A DNA stretch of 8,470 nt, taken from CAYSDH01 sp964429805. Lineage in GTDB: Bacteria > Bacteroidota > Bacteroidia > Flavobacteriales_D > JABDKJ01. Of this stretch, positions 1 through 6,132 are shown in pieces. The first letter of the stretch is position 1, and every line of letters starts with the position of its first letter. A program made the translations under genes and the position numbers. The notes under the pieces were generated by a model that did no database searches, had not been told where the DNA came from, and worked only from the letters and a program-made list of their open reading frames with translations. The stretch covers positions 1 through 8,470 of the forward strand of contig CAYSDH010000101.1 of assembly GCA_964429805.1 (NCBI GenBank). Direction: 5' to 3'.

Positions 1-218
1 CTTGACAATTGCGAAGATGAGTAAATGCTATCAACACCTCCTGCACAATACCAACTGCATCCTTTAAGAAAAACAAGCTCACCTATTGGCTCATCAGTAC
101 TTGAGTAGTCTTCATAGTCGAAATAGAGACTATCACCCTCCACAATTGCATTCAGGGTATCTTGAGCAATGGAAGACACTGTTCCAAAGAAACACAGAAC
201 TATTAGAAGACTTCTCAT
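1..218 (-). CDS. Secreted protein, 5' part only; possible NADase-type glycan-binding domain
   Basis: An open frame of 72 codons starts with ATG at 218 and runs off the left edge without a stop. The product begins with a clean signal peptide (MRSLLIVLCFFGTVSSIAQ, cleavage near residue 18 or 19), followed by an acidic, Tyr/Asp/Ser-rich stretch. Residues 49-65 contain LVFLKGCSWYCAGGVDS. A GCSWYCGGG-like motif followed by a Ser-rich strand resembles, from memory, the start of Bacteroidota proteins with an NADase-type glycan-binding (discoidin-like) domain. That family call is tentative because most of the domain is missing. The two Cys (54 and 58) may form a disulfide in the envelope or outside the cell. 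It lies 156 bases downstream of the PKD protein gene on the same strand and could be read with it. The upstream stretch has no Shine-Dalgarno motif. That the gene is real is well supported by the signal peptide and unbroken frame. Confidence 0.72.
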   Translation of the reverse strand, partial: MRSLLIVLCFFGTVSSIAQDTLNAIVEGDSLYFDYEDYSSTDEPIGELVFLKGCSWYCAGGVDSIYSSSQLS

Positions 219-374
219 TTTTCAGCTTCGGCTATGGCACGCTTCGTAAATATAAACCCAATAGGCTTAAACTTCTATCAGATTTAATCAAAAACAACCA
301 AGCTCACTAAAACAAAGACTATCCACACCTCAAAAAAAACCAAAACGTGCCCACAAAATGAGCTAATCAGTTCA

Positions 375-1469
375 CTACCTCAACACAGTCACGTGCCCTA
401 CTTTCTCTATCACTTCTCCGTCTTTGACGGCTTTGATGCGCCACTGGTAGTAGTTGTCAGGAACAAAGAACTCATTGGCGAGATGATTGCCACCCCAGCC
501 TTGTGAAGGCTCATCAGTCTTAAACACCACAGCTCCCCAGCGGTCAAAAATAGTCATCTCATAGAGCTGTGGGTCAAAAGTCAAGACGGGCTTGAACGAG
601 TCATTCAGCTTATTTTGATCTGCCGTAAATGCTGACGGAGTATAGATCACTTTAGACTCCCTGACAAATACTGAACGGCAAAAGGAACCGACACAGCCAT
701 TCTGCCCAATGGCCTCAAGACACACAAAATAACTGGACTCAAATGGCGGAAAATCCACCTGCGGATTCTCTTCCGAGAAGTTCCCGATGCCCGGAATATT
801 CCACGAATACTGCACTGCCCCTTCTGTCTCGTTCACAAACTCGCCCTGCGGCTCGAGCGTAGTGATGGGATGATGCGCAAGTGTAAAAGATGTGATTGGC
901 GCCTCAAGAACATTTTTGGCGGCCAAATCAGTATGAGACGACTCGCAGCCAAAAGCATTGCTCAATGTCAGCGTCACATCAAAGATACCTGTGTCTGAGT
1001 AAGTGTAAAGCGGATCATTGCTGATACTCGTGCTTCCATCTCCAAAATCCCAATTGATGAGATTAAATCCAAGTCCTGCACTCGTGTTTTCAAACTGCGT
1101 GGTGATGTGGCCACAGGCCGTTGTTTCATCCATTAAAAATGTGACTGTAGGCAGTTCATAGACCGTCACTGTCACCAGCGCTTGATCAGGATATGGGCAT
1201 GGTGTGCCGTCAAACTGGGTGTCAACGATGTAAGTATACACTCCCTCTCCATGCAGCGCTGGGTCAAAAGGATTGACAAATGCTGCGCCCAGTGGATCTT
1301 CCCAATACCCATTGGTATCTGGAAAGCCTTCAATCTTGGTAAAAAGGTCAACAGGACTATCGTCTCCGCATAACTCTACTGTGACATCATCTCCGGCATT
1401 ACACTGAGCCACGGTCTGCAGCGCAGCTGCGCAAAATGCAAGTAACATAAACAAGGTTTTCATCTTCAT
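375..1469 (-). CDS. Secreted PKD-domain protein with type IX secretion (type B) / gliding-motility C-terminal domain
   Basis: A 364-residue secreted protein. Residues 1-21 form a signal peptide. Residues 23-105 resemble the Ig-like module common in Bacteroidota adhesins (CNAGDDVTVELC start, GVYTYIV core). Residues 108-188 are a PKD domain with the diagnostic WDFGDGS (140-146) and a YTYSDTGIFDVTLTLSN strand. Residues 190-272 look like a second, more divergent PKD-like domain. Residues 273-364 match the gliding-motility-associated C-terminal domain (CHU_C / type B sorting signal): YTPSAFTADQNKLND, the calcium-binding-like linker of these domains, then IFDRWG and a GHVTVLR end. Known family behaviour is export by the Sec system, then the type IX system, with retention at the surface or release. 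PKD domains are usually adhesive or spacer modules. There is no catalytic domain, so it is probably a small adhesin or accessory surface protein. A start at the second Met (residue 3) is equally possible. No terminator was found between it and the DUF423 gene 129 bases upstream. Confidence 0.93.
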   Translation of the reverse strand: MKMKTLFMLLAFCAAALQTVAQCNAGDDVTVELCGDDSPVDLFTKIEGFPDTNGYWEDPLGAAFVNPFDPALHGEGVYTYIVDTQFDGTPCPYPDQALVTVTVYELPTVTFLMDETTACGHITTQFENTSAGLGFNLINWDFGDGSTSISNDPLYTYSDTGIFDVTLTLSNAFGCESSHTDLAAKNVLEAPITSFTLAHHPITTLEPQGEFVNETEGAVQYSWNIPGIGNFSEENPQVDFPPFESSYFVCLEAIGQNGCVGSFCRSVFVRESKVIYTPSAFTADQNKLNDSFKPVLTFDPQLYEMTIFDRWGAVVFKTDEPSQGWGGNHLANEFFVPDNYYQWRIKAVKDGEVIEKVGHVTVLR

Positions 1470-1598
1470 AGCTTGGTTTTTACTGAACTAAATCTGACTG
1501 AGGTGCCCGCGTAACTAGAAACCTTCTATCTCAGCAATTCTGACTTAATACAGATGAGCACCTGAAGCCCCTATACTAGTTTGAAGAAATTTTTGAGT

Positions 1599-1994
1599 CT
1601 ACTCCCATTCTGCTCGAAAAAAGCGGAAGGCCAACATACACCAACCTGCAATGAGCAGCAGACCACCTAATGGTGTGATGGGGCCAAGCCACGTCATCTC
1701 TCCTTCTGCACCATACACTGACCGTGTAGAGAGTAGGTAAATAGACACCGAGAAGAACACCATGCCGATTATCAGGACATTCAGCGCTCTTCGTATATCT
1801 ACTTTTTTCTGACCCGCAAGTGCCACTAATGCGAGTATGGCGATGGAGTGATATACCTGATACCTCACTCCTACTTGAAAAGACTCGAGCGACTGTACCG
1901 GCAAGTGAGCCTTGAGTGCATGCGCGGCCAATGCACCGAGACTGACAGACAGCGCCATAGATAGGCAAGCAAAAAGGATGTGATTCTTGTACAT
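1599..1994 (-). CDS. DUF423 family small inner-membrane protein
   Basis: A 131-residue hydrophobic protein with about four membrane segments (roughly residues 5-25, 45-62, 70-89 and 103-125). It carries the signature of DUF423 (YgdD/UPF0382 family): GALAAHALKAHL (20-31, family form GAFGAHGL), FQVGVRYQVYHSIAIL (39-54), FFSVSIYLLS (80-89) and LGPITPLGGLLLIAGW (103-118). Length matches the family norm of about 120-130 residues. The biochemical role of the family is unknown as far as I can say; it is expected in the cytoplasmic membrane. The start is unusual: the ATG follows directly, with one base between, the T-run of the terminator hairpin that closes the upstream lipoprotein operon, leaving no room for a normal leader between terminator and start. 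Translation would need read-through, a promoter inside or upstream of the hairpin, or a later start such as Met13, which would shorten the first membrane helix. Confidence 0.92.
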   Translation of the reverse strand: MYKNHILFACLSMALSVSLGALAAHALKAHLPVQSLESFQVGVRYQVYHSIAILALVALAGQKKVDIRRALNVLIIGMVFFSVSIYLLSTRSVYGAEGEMTWLGPITPLGGLLLIAGWCMLAFRFFRAEWE

Positions 1995-1995
1995 G

Positions 1996-2027
1996 AAAAA
2001 AGCCGATACCCTGTTGGATATCGGCTT
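1996..2027 (-). terminator. Intrinsic terminator of the lipoprotein operon, abutting the DUF423 start
   Basis: Read on the minus strand, AAGCCGATA (2027-2019) pairs perfectly with TATCGGCTT (2008-2000), a 9-bp stem extended inside by CC/GG around a bulged A, with an apical loop of about five bases (AACAG). The stem runs into six T (2001-1996). It lies 26 bases beyond the stop of the small LPP20 lipoprotein gene. The plus strand has no T-run after the stem, so it acts in the minus direction only. The next base plus ATG (1994-1992) is the DUF423 start. Confidence 0.83.
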
Positions 2028-2052
2028 GTGAAATTAGCGTTTAACTAAACCT

Positions 2053-2655
2053 TCACATATTCTGTTCGAACTTTTCCATTTCAGCTTCGAATATCTTTCT
2101 GAACTTCTCATAGTCATAATCTACTTTGAGTCGCTCGTCTTTGCTCAGTCGCTCATTGTAGTCAGCAACGATGTCATCTCCTGACAACTCAAGCGCGATG
2201 TAGTACTTGTAACGCCCCGTGGCATTGACAATTACTGGCTGAGAGCAAATCACTTTCACACCCGAGAGATTTTGTTTTACCACCTCTCTGGTCAGGCCTT
2301 CAAAGCGCTCTTCAATCTCTTCTTTATTATTAAACTCGCGTGAGTTTACGTAGTTGTCTACCACTCCTTCTATGGTAGTTTGAAGAGAACTGGCTAAGTC
2401 ATAACGCGCATTGGCCATGGCTTTTTTTCGAGCGGCCGCCTGGTCGCTGCTTTCGCCAAGGGCATTGGCTCTAAAATTCTTTTTGTCTGAAAAGAACTCA
2501 GGTCCGGCACAGTATTCCTTTATCGCAGTTTCTCCAGAAGGCGGATCTTCTTTGAGTGCGAGCTTCTTCTTTTTGCTGCAGCTTGTTCCTAGGACGAGCA
2601 CTGTGCACATCATGGTCAAGATGACTGACTGACGTATGTTGAATATAGTTTTCAT
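2053..2655 (-). CDS. Small LPP20-type lipoprotein
   Basis: A 200-residue protein from the ATG at 2655. The frame stays open to a TTG at 2706, but that start would put 17 residues before the signal peptide and overlap the upstream stop, so the ATG is preferred. Residues 1-25 are a lipoprotein signal peptide; Cys26 (LVLGTSC) is the likely lipidated residue, in a loose Bacteroidota lipobox, followed by SKKKK. The mature part carries an LPP20-like pattern: an Ala-rich helix ARKKAMANARYDLASSLQTT, a Val/Asn-rich strand, then the second half with GVKVICSQPVIV and YKYYIALEL. The C-terminus is a charged helix. Expected location is the periplasmic face of the outer membrane. It is the last gene of the three-lipoprotein operon, 47 bases after the larger LPP20 gene and ahead of the terminator. 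The LPP20 family includes Helicobacter Lpp20 and flagellar FlgP; the role here is unknown. The family call is from motif pattern only. Confidence 0.88.
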   Translation of the reverse strand: MKTIFNIRQSVILTMMCTVLVLGTSCSKKKKLALKEDPPSGETAIKEYCAGPEFFSDKKNFRANALGESSDQAAARKKAMANARYDLASSLQTTIEGVVDNYVNSREFNNKEEIEERFEGLTREVVKQNLSGVKVICSQPVIVNATGRYKYYIALELSGDDIVADYNERLSKDERLKVDYDYEKFRKIFEAEMEKFEQNM

Positions 2656-2702
2656 AATCGTTCTTTTTTGTACTAGGTTAATTTTCAGAAACTGTGCCAA
2701 AC

Positions 2703-4028
2703 TCAAAATAGCCCGCCAATTAAGGCCTCCAGAAAGCTTTTGTCAAACTTCTGCTTGAGCTTTTTGAGTGAAACGAGCTCGGCATTTTCCATATCCCGAT
2801 GCACTCCTTTAACTTCATTAATCACGAACTTGGAGCGCACCTCGTTTAGCTCATTGTCTTTCAATGTGATGATGGCTTTGGTGTATGCCACCTGCTGTCC
2901 CATGCTGAGTCCAGCATCTCTGGTGGTTGCCATCACAAGTATTTCAAATCGGTTTTTTCCATTTCCATCAGCCCGAATTCCTACGTCTGCCAACTGATTA
3001 ACAATACTCGCTTCTAACTCACGATTCTGCCTTAGCAAGTCCCCTTCCCTGCCTTGTATCACAGCCAAAGAGATGCTTGGAAACTTGGTGCTCACCATTA
3101 CCCTGTGCTCTATGGGCTTTAGAAGCTCATCTAAAAAATCAAAAGACCTAGACCTTCGCTTTTCGCGCTCTGCAAAAAAGGGATCTATGATGACAAGTAA
3201 CTCGCTGGTCTGCGATAAGGATGGCTTGAGCGTAAACTGAAACTTACTCCCTTCAAACTTTTGAGTTTCATCCTCATGCTTGAGCAACACAGGTATAGGT
3301 TGAAGCACCGTATCACCATACTTTAACTCTCCGTGAACCTGCCTGACAAACCCATTTGTCTCATCAAGAACAATAGTCGAGAGCGGCATGCCGATATCTA
3401 AATCGGCCCGTAGTCTGGACAGCAAGTCAATGGCTTTTAAACCAAGGTTGTCAAAGTTTGGAGAAGAGTTAACCTCTCCCCAGCAGTGCTCTAAGGCAGT
3501 CAAAGACTCAATAGAATGATGAGCCGCCATCACCGCATCTGCGCGCTCAAAGGCCTTGAGTGCTTGACTTAAGTGACCGTCTGCCAGCTCGATGGCCAAG
3601 CGCTTACGTTCGGCCACAATCTCTGCATACCTGGCTTTGTTGAGCTTATAATACACCCAGTACTCGTCTTTAGTCTCATAGGCGTCATAGGCTTCAAAAC
3701 CCTCTAAGTCCAGTTTGGTATTTAAGAACACGACTTCAGAAAAACGCTCGTCAAACCTGTCGTCATGCTCTAAGGTGTAGAGCACAGACTGTGCATCAAC
3801 GCTCACTTCAATCTCAGAAGCCAAGTCAGCCAATGCGCTTCGCTTAGCCAATAAGGCGTGGTCCGAAGAGCTTTTTCTTGACTTACCTATACCTATATAA
3901 TACAGCGAAGAAATCGGCTTGGACTCGACCCACATCGGAGCCGGAGAAACCTGTGCAGTTTCCTGCATCAAGGTTCTCTTGCTTCCACATGCCAGAAGCA
4001 TGAGCGCTATGATAGGTAAATACTTCAT
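2703..4028 (-). CDS. LPP20-domain lipoprotein, 441 residues
   Basis: The protein begins with a short lipoprotein signal peptide ending in LLACG, so Cys14 is the expected lipidation site. Residues about 30-140 carry an LPP20-type domain: PMWVESKP (31-38), YYIGIGKS (43-50), an Ala-rich helix AKRSALADLASEIEVSV (61-77), LEGFEAYDAYE and EYWVYYKLNKARYAE (122-136). Residues about 130-220 look helical; about 220-300 are beta-rich. The C-terminal third (about 310-441) has a strand-helix pattern (HRVMVSTKFPSISLAVIQG, a helix with NRELEASIVNQLADVGI, FEILVMATTRD) that may be a CsgG/FlgT-like alpha-beta domain; this is inference. The ATG lies two bases after the TAA of the CsgG-like gene, indicating translational coupling. 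The domain resembles that of the next gene, so the two may be diverged paralogues. Likely partner: the CsgG-like protein in an outer-membrane assembly. Function unknown. Confidence 0.9.
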   Translation of the reverse strand: MKYLPIIALMLLACGSKRTLMQETAQVSPAPMWVESKPISSLYYIGIGKSRKSSSDHALLAKRSALADLASEIEVSVDAQSVLYTLEHDDRFDERFSEVVFLNTKLDLEGFEAYDAYETKDEYWVYYKLNKARYAEIVAERKRLAIELADGHLSQALKAFERADAVMAAHHSIESLTALEHCWGEVNSSPNFDNLGLKAIDLLSRLRADLDIGMPLSTIVLDETNGFVRQVHGELKYGDTVLQPIPVLLKHEDETQKFEGSKFQFTLKPSLSQTSELLVIIDPFFAEREKRRSRSFDFLDELLKPIEHRVMVSTKFPSISLAVIQGREGDLLRQNRELEASIVNQLADVGIRADGNGKNRFEILVMATTRDAGLSMGQQVAYTKAIITLKDNELNEVRSKFVINEVKGVHRDMENAELVSLKKLKQKFDKSFLEALIGGLF

Positions 4029-4030
4029 GA

Positions 4031-5395
4031 TTAGTCCAATTCACTGTTAATAGTCTTTGCCATTGATCTGGCCGTATTGCCAAATAGTTTGTCTGCCAAG
4101 TCTGCACTTGACCCTAACTCTCTCCGAGCAGAAAGCAGACCTCTTAGTCTATTTCTGTTTGAATAGTTGAGGTCCACACGTCCGTCACTGCGGGCCGGAA
4201 AGAGCTTTGAGTGATCTCCGTTAAACACCGCGAAGTGCACTTGGTCCATCTCCTCTCTGTGTATAATGTCAGCAGTCAGAATCTCAGCCGTCTCTACATC
4301 AACTAATTTGAAATGAAAGGAAAGCGACACACTATTTCTGTCTTCATACTCGATGTACTCTACAGGCTTGTACTTCGTCACCGTGCGTTTTGTACCATCT
4401 TCATTGGATAACGTTACCGTGTAGCTCACAAATCCTTGTCGCTTTATGCGCTGCAGATTACCTAGCTCTACGTGATGCCCCACCACCTCTGCGGTGAGAA
4501 TAGTTGTGGCCCCTACCAAGTTACCTGCCTCTATGGCAGAATGCTCGCTGACAGAACCTGACAGATTAAAATTTTGCTCTTGTATAACTTGATCAAGATT
4601 ATCACGCTCCACAATTCGCAAAAACGGATTGTCCATCTTGACCAATGCTTCGAGTGCATAGGCCTGCATTCTGTCTGTCGCGATGGCCGCCCCTGACATA
4701 TTCTCCAACGGCAGCAGAGCCACTGTAGTCTGCCCGAGCTCAAGACATACCGACACATACTCGGCCGCATCTTTATAGTCGCCTTTTCTGGCACAGGTTA
4801 AAAAACCATAATACGCAGTGCGGTAATCGCCACGGTCAAACTGGTTCATGGCAGTTCTGTAGATAGGCTCACACTGGGCGCCCTCCATTAAGTCACGGGC
4901 ATCCTCATAGTTGGCATCAATATCTAAGATGCGCCCAAACATATCTTCCGCTTCAGTAAAACGGTCCTCTTGCATGTGAGTCAACGCATCGGCATACATC
5001 GCAGAGAGATGAGTCTCTTTGGCCTCTTCATAGCCAGTGGTGTAATGGCCAGGAATGGTCAACTCAACCTTATACTTTCTCAATTCACTCTGAAATCGAG
5101 TAACAGTGCGAAAGTCATGCACGGCCTGCGCATAATCTTTGAGCATCAGATGACGGTTAAAGTCATCAAGCTTCATGTCAAACACTCGCTGACCAATCTC
5201 TTGCAGCTTGACCCGCGCGTCTGTGTTTTTATACTTTTTCTGTAGCGACCTCTCTAGGCTATTTACGGCATCTTCATAGAGCCCCGCTTCCTCATACTTG
5301 AGAGCATCCTTATAGAGAGATTTTGAAGTGGTGCATGACATGGCCAGAAATAGCAAGGCTGCCATTAAGCTGATATGTGGTATGAATCTTTTCAT
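4031..5395 (-). CDS. CsgG-like outer-membrane lipoprotein with N-terminal TPR-like repeats
   Basis: A 454-residue protein from the ATG at 5395; the frame is open to 5425 but only this Met gives a standard signal peptide (MKRFIPHISLMAALLFLAMSC, lipidated Cys21). Residues about 22-220 are helical TPR-like repeats (YKDALKYEEAGLYEDAVNSL, MYADALTHMQEDRFTEAEDM, YRTAMNQFDRGDYRTAYYGF). Residues about 224-385 match the CsgG/HfaB fold: TTVALLPLENMSG, ALEALVKMDNPFLRIVERDNLDQVIQEQ, LVGATTILTAEVV, and after an insertion LSFHFKLVDVETAEILTADI. A basic tail follows. In known members CsgG forms the outer-membrane curlin pore and HfaB anchors holdfast; other members such as LpoB are periplasmic regulators. The family hallmark is solid, but pore formation is not shown: I cannot confirm transmembrane hairpins. 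First gene of the lipoprotein operon. No curlin, CsgE or CsgF homologue is visible nearby. Confidence 0.93.
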   Translation of the reverse strand: MKRFIPHISLMAALLFLAMSCTTSKSLYKDALKYEEAGLYEDAVNSLERSLQKKYKNTDARVKLQEIGQRVFDMKLDDFNRHLMLKDYAQAVHDFRTVTRFQSELRKYKVELTIPGHYTTGYEEAKETHLSAMYADALTHMQEDRFTEAEDMFGRILDIDANYEDARDLMEGAQCEPIYRTAMNQFDRGDYRTAYYGFLTCARKGDYKDAAEYVSVCLELGQTTVALLPLENMSGAAIATDRMQAYALEALVKMDNPFLRIVERDNLDQVIQEQNFNLSGSVSEHSAIEAGNLVGATTILTAEVVGHHVELGNLQRIKRQGFVSYTVTLSNEDGTKRTVTKYKPVEYIEYEDRNSVSLSFHFKLVDVETAEILTADIIHREEMDQVHFAVFNGDHSKLFPARSDGRVDLNYSNRNRLRGLLSARRELGSSADLADKLFGNTARSMAKTINSELD

Positions 5396-6110
5396 AAGTT
5401 GAGGTTTGAACACAGGGTAATTCAAGAGCTATGCCAAAGTATCATAAGCCGCTATAGGCCCTTTAATTACTGAGTGTTTCGCTCAAACCAAAATCGCCCG
5501 TTTAAAACCAGAGAGCCAGTCGCTAGAGTCAGTTCGTTTAGAATGACGAAGAGGGTGACACAGATAGATCATCAGAATCAAGTTGAATAAGATGACGAGT
5601 TACCTACATGTTCTATGGCTTTCTTAGCAAACAGGTTCAGAGAAAAGTATCGTCATGTCACCAAAAGATAGTGTTGCACAAATATGGTAGCACTGACCAT
5701 TAATCCCTGTATTTAGGGCAGAATCAGTCAATATTGTTCGGTCAGTTTTCATTATTCTGAATTATCAAAAACCAAATGGAAGACATGCCGTTTTTTGCTG
5801 CGCAGGTGTATGTACGTCCTTCGGAAATTGAAATCACCAAGACATACTACGTGTACAAAGCGCCAGAACAGTAGTGTTAATAGGCAGTAGCGCGCGCAGA
5901 CCGCTTCTCAATTCTAGACTTCCCCAAATCAACATTGGCCTGAAACCACTTAACTACGTGACATAATTAGGGATTATACACTTCTGAACTCCATCCTTTT
6001 TAAGCCAGAAATCGGCTAACAACGCAGCTTTGCGCCATTTATTTCATTTATGGTAAAAGTCACTATAATGCGGCCTAAATTGGTTCACCAGTTTGACAGT
6101 ATAATGTTAT
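5396..6110. other. Gene-poor interval between the lipoprotein operon and the insertion sequence
   Basis: About 715 bases without a recognised gene. The right side of the lipoprotein operon's leader must lie here, reading left; I found no convincing Bacteroidota promoter (TTTG / TAnnTTTG). The nearest match is TACTTTG on the minus strand around 5434-5440, without a matching upstream element. Only one reading frame has protein-like codon use, the 32-codon frame at 5776-5874. Short self-complementary words occur (GTGTTGCAC near 5671, CGCAGCTTTGCG near 6023), none with a terminator T-run. A 7-base inverted repeat GGTGACA (5554-5560) / TGTCACC (5656-5662) is seen but may be chance. The stretch may hold degraded gene sequence. 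Confidence 0.6.
5776..5874 (+). CDS. Possible small protein or gene remnant, 32 residues
   Basis: ATG at 5776 to TAG at 5872-5874. The in-frame codons upstream are open back only to a TGA at 5758-5760. The product starts MEDMPFFAAQVYVRPS and ends EITKTYYVYKAPEQ. Codon choice and the alternating hydrophobic / charged strand pattern look like real protein, more so than other frames in this interval, but the length is within chance expectation. It could be the 3' end of a decayed gene, a genuine small protein, or noise. It is the only plausible plus-strand coding sequence ahead of the strong plus-strand terminator at 7148-7195, from which the insertion sequence now separates it. No Shine-Dalgarno motif and no recognised family. 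Confidence 0.27.
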   Translation: MEDMPFFAAQVYVRPSEIEITKTYYVYKAPEQ

Positions 6111-6132
6111 CGGGTTAGCGCGTTCATTCCCC
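6111..6132. repeat. Left terminal inverted repeat of the IS (transposase 3' side)
   Basis: The outer end begins CGGGTTAGCGCG and the inner end is TTCCCC. Compared with the reverse complement of 7099-7120 it matches at 18 of 22 positions: CGGGTT, GCGCG, an isolated C and TTCCCC are shared. The transposase stop codon (6124-6126) and its last two codons lie inside this repeat. Confidence 0.9.

Noticed and set aside
86..310. Plus-strand open frame of 74 codons
   Set aside because: It overlaps the signal-peptide-bearing minus-strand gene (1-218) in antisense; composition is not protein-like and no family pattern is visible.
1576..1968. Minus-strand open frame of 130 codons overlapping DUF423
   Set aside because: It is a different frame of the DUF423 gene; its Cys/Arg/Ser-rich product has no family features, while DUF423 motifs are clear.
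2656..2706. Longer TTG start for the small LPP20 lipoprotein
   Set aside because: It would place 17 extra residues before a good lipoprotein signal peptide and overlap the preceding stop; the ATG at 2655 fits better.
4531..4794. Minus-strand open frame of 87 codons inside the CsgG-like gene
   Set aside because: Out-of-frame shadow of a well-supported coding sequence.
5396..5425. Upstream ATG for the CsgG-like gene
   Set aside because: It adds ten residues before the basic start of the signal peptide; MKRF at 5395 gives a normal lipoprotein signal.
5608..5703. Plus-strand frame of 31 codons (MFYGFLSKQV...)
   Set aside because: Short, basic, no protein-like periodicity and no supporting context; chance is more likely.
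5888..5898. GCGCGCGC run, possible Z-DNA or restriction-site cluster
   Set aside because: Only eight alternating bases; no supporting repeat or context.
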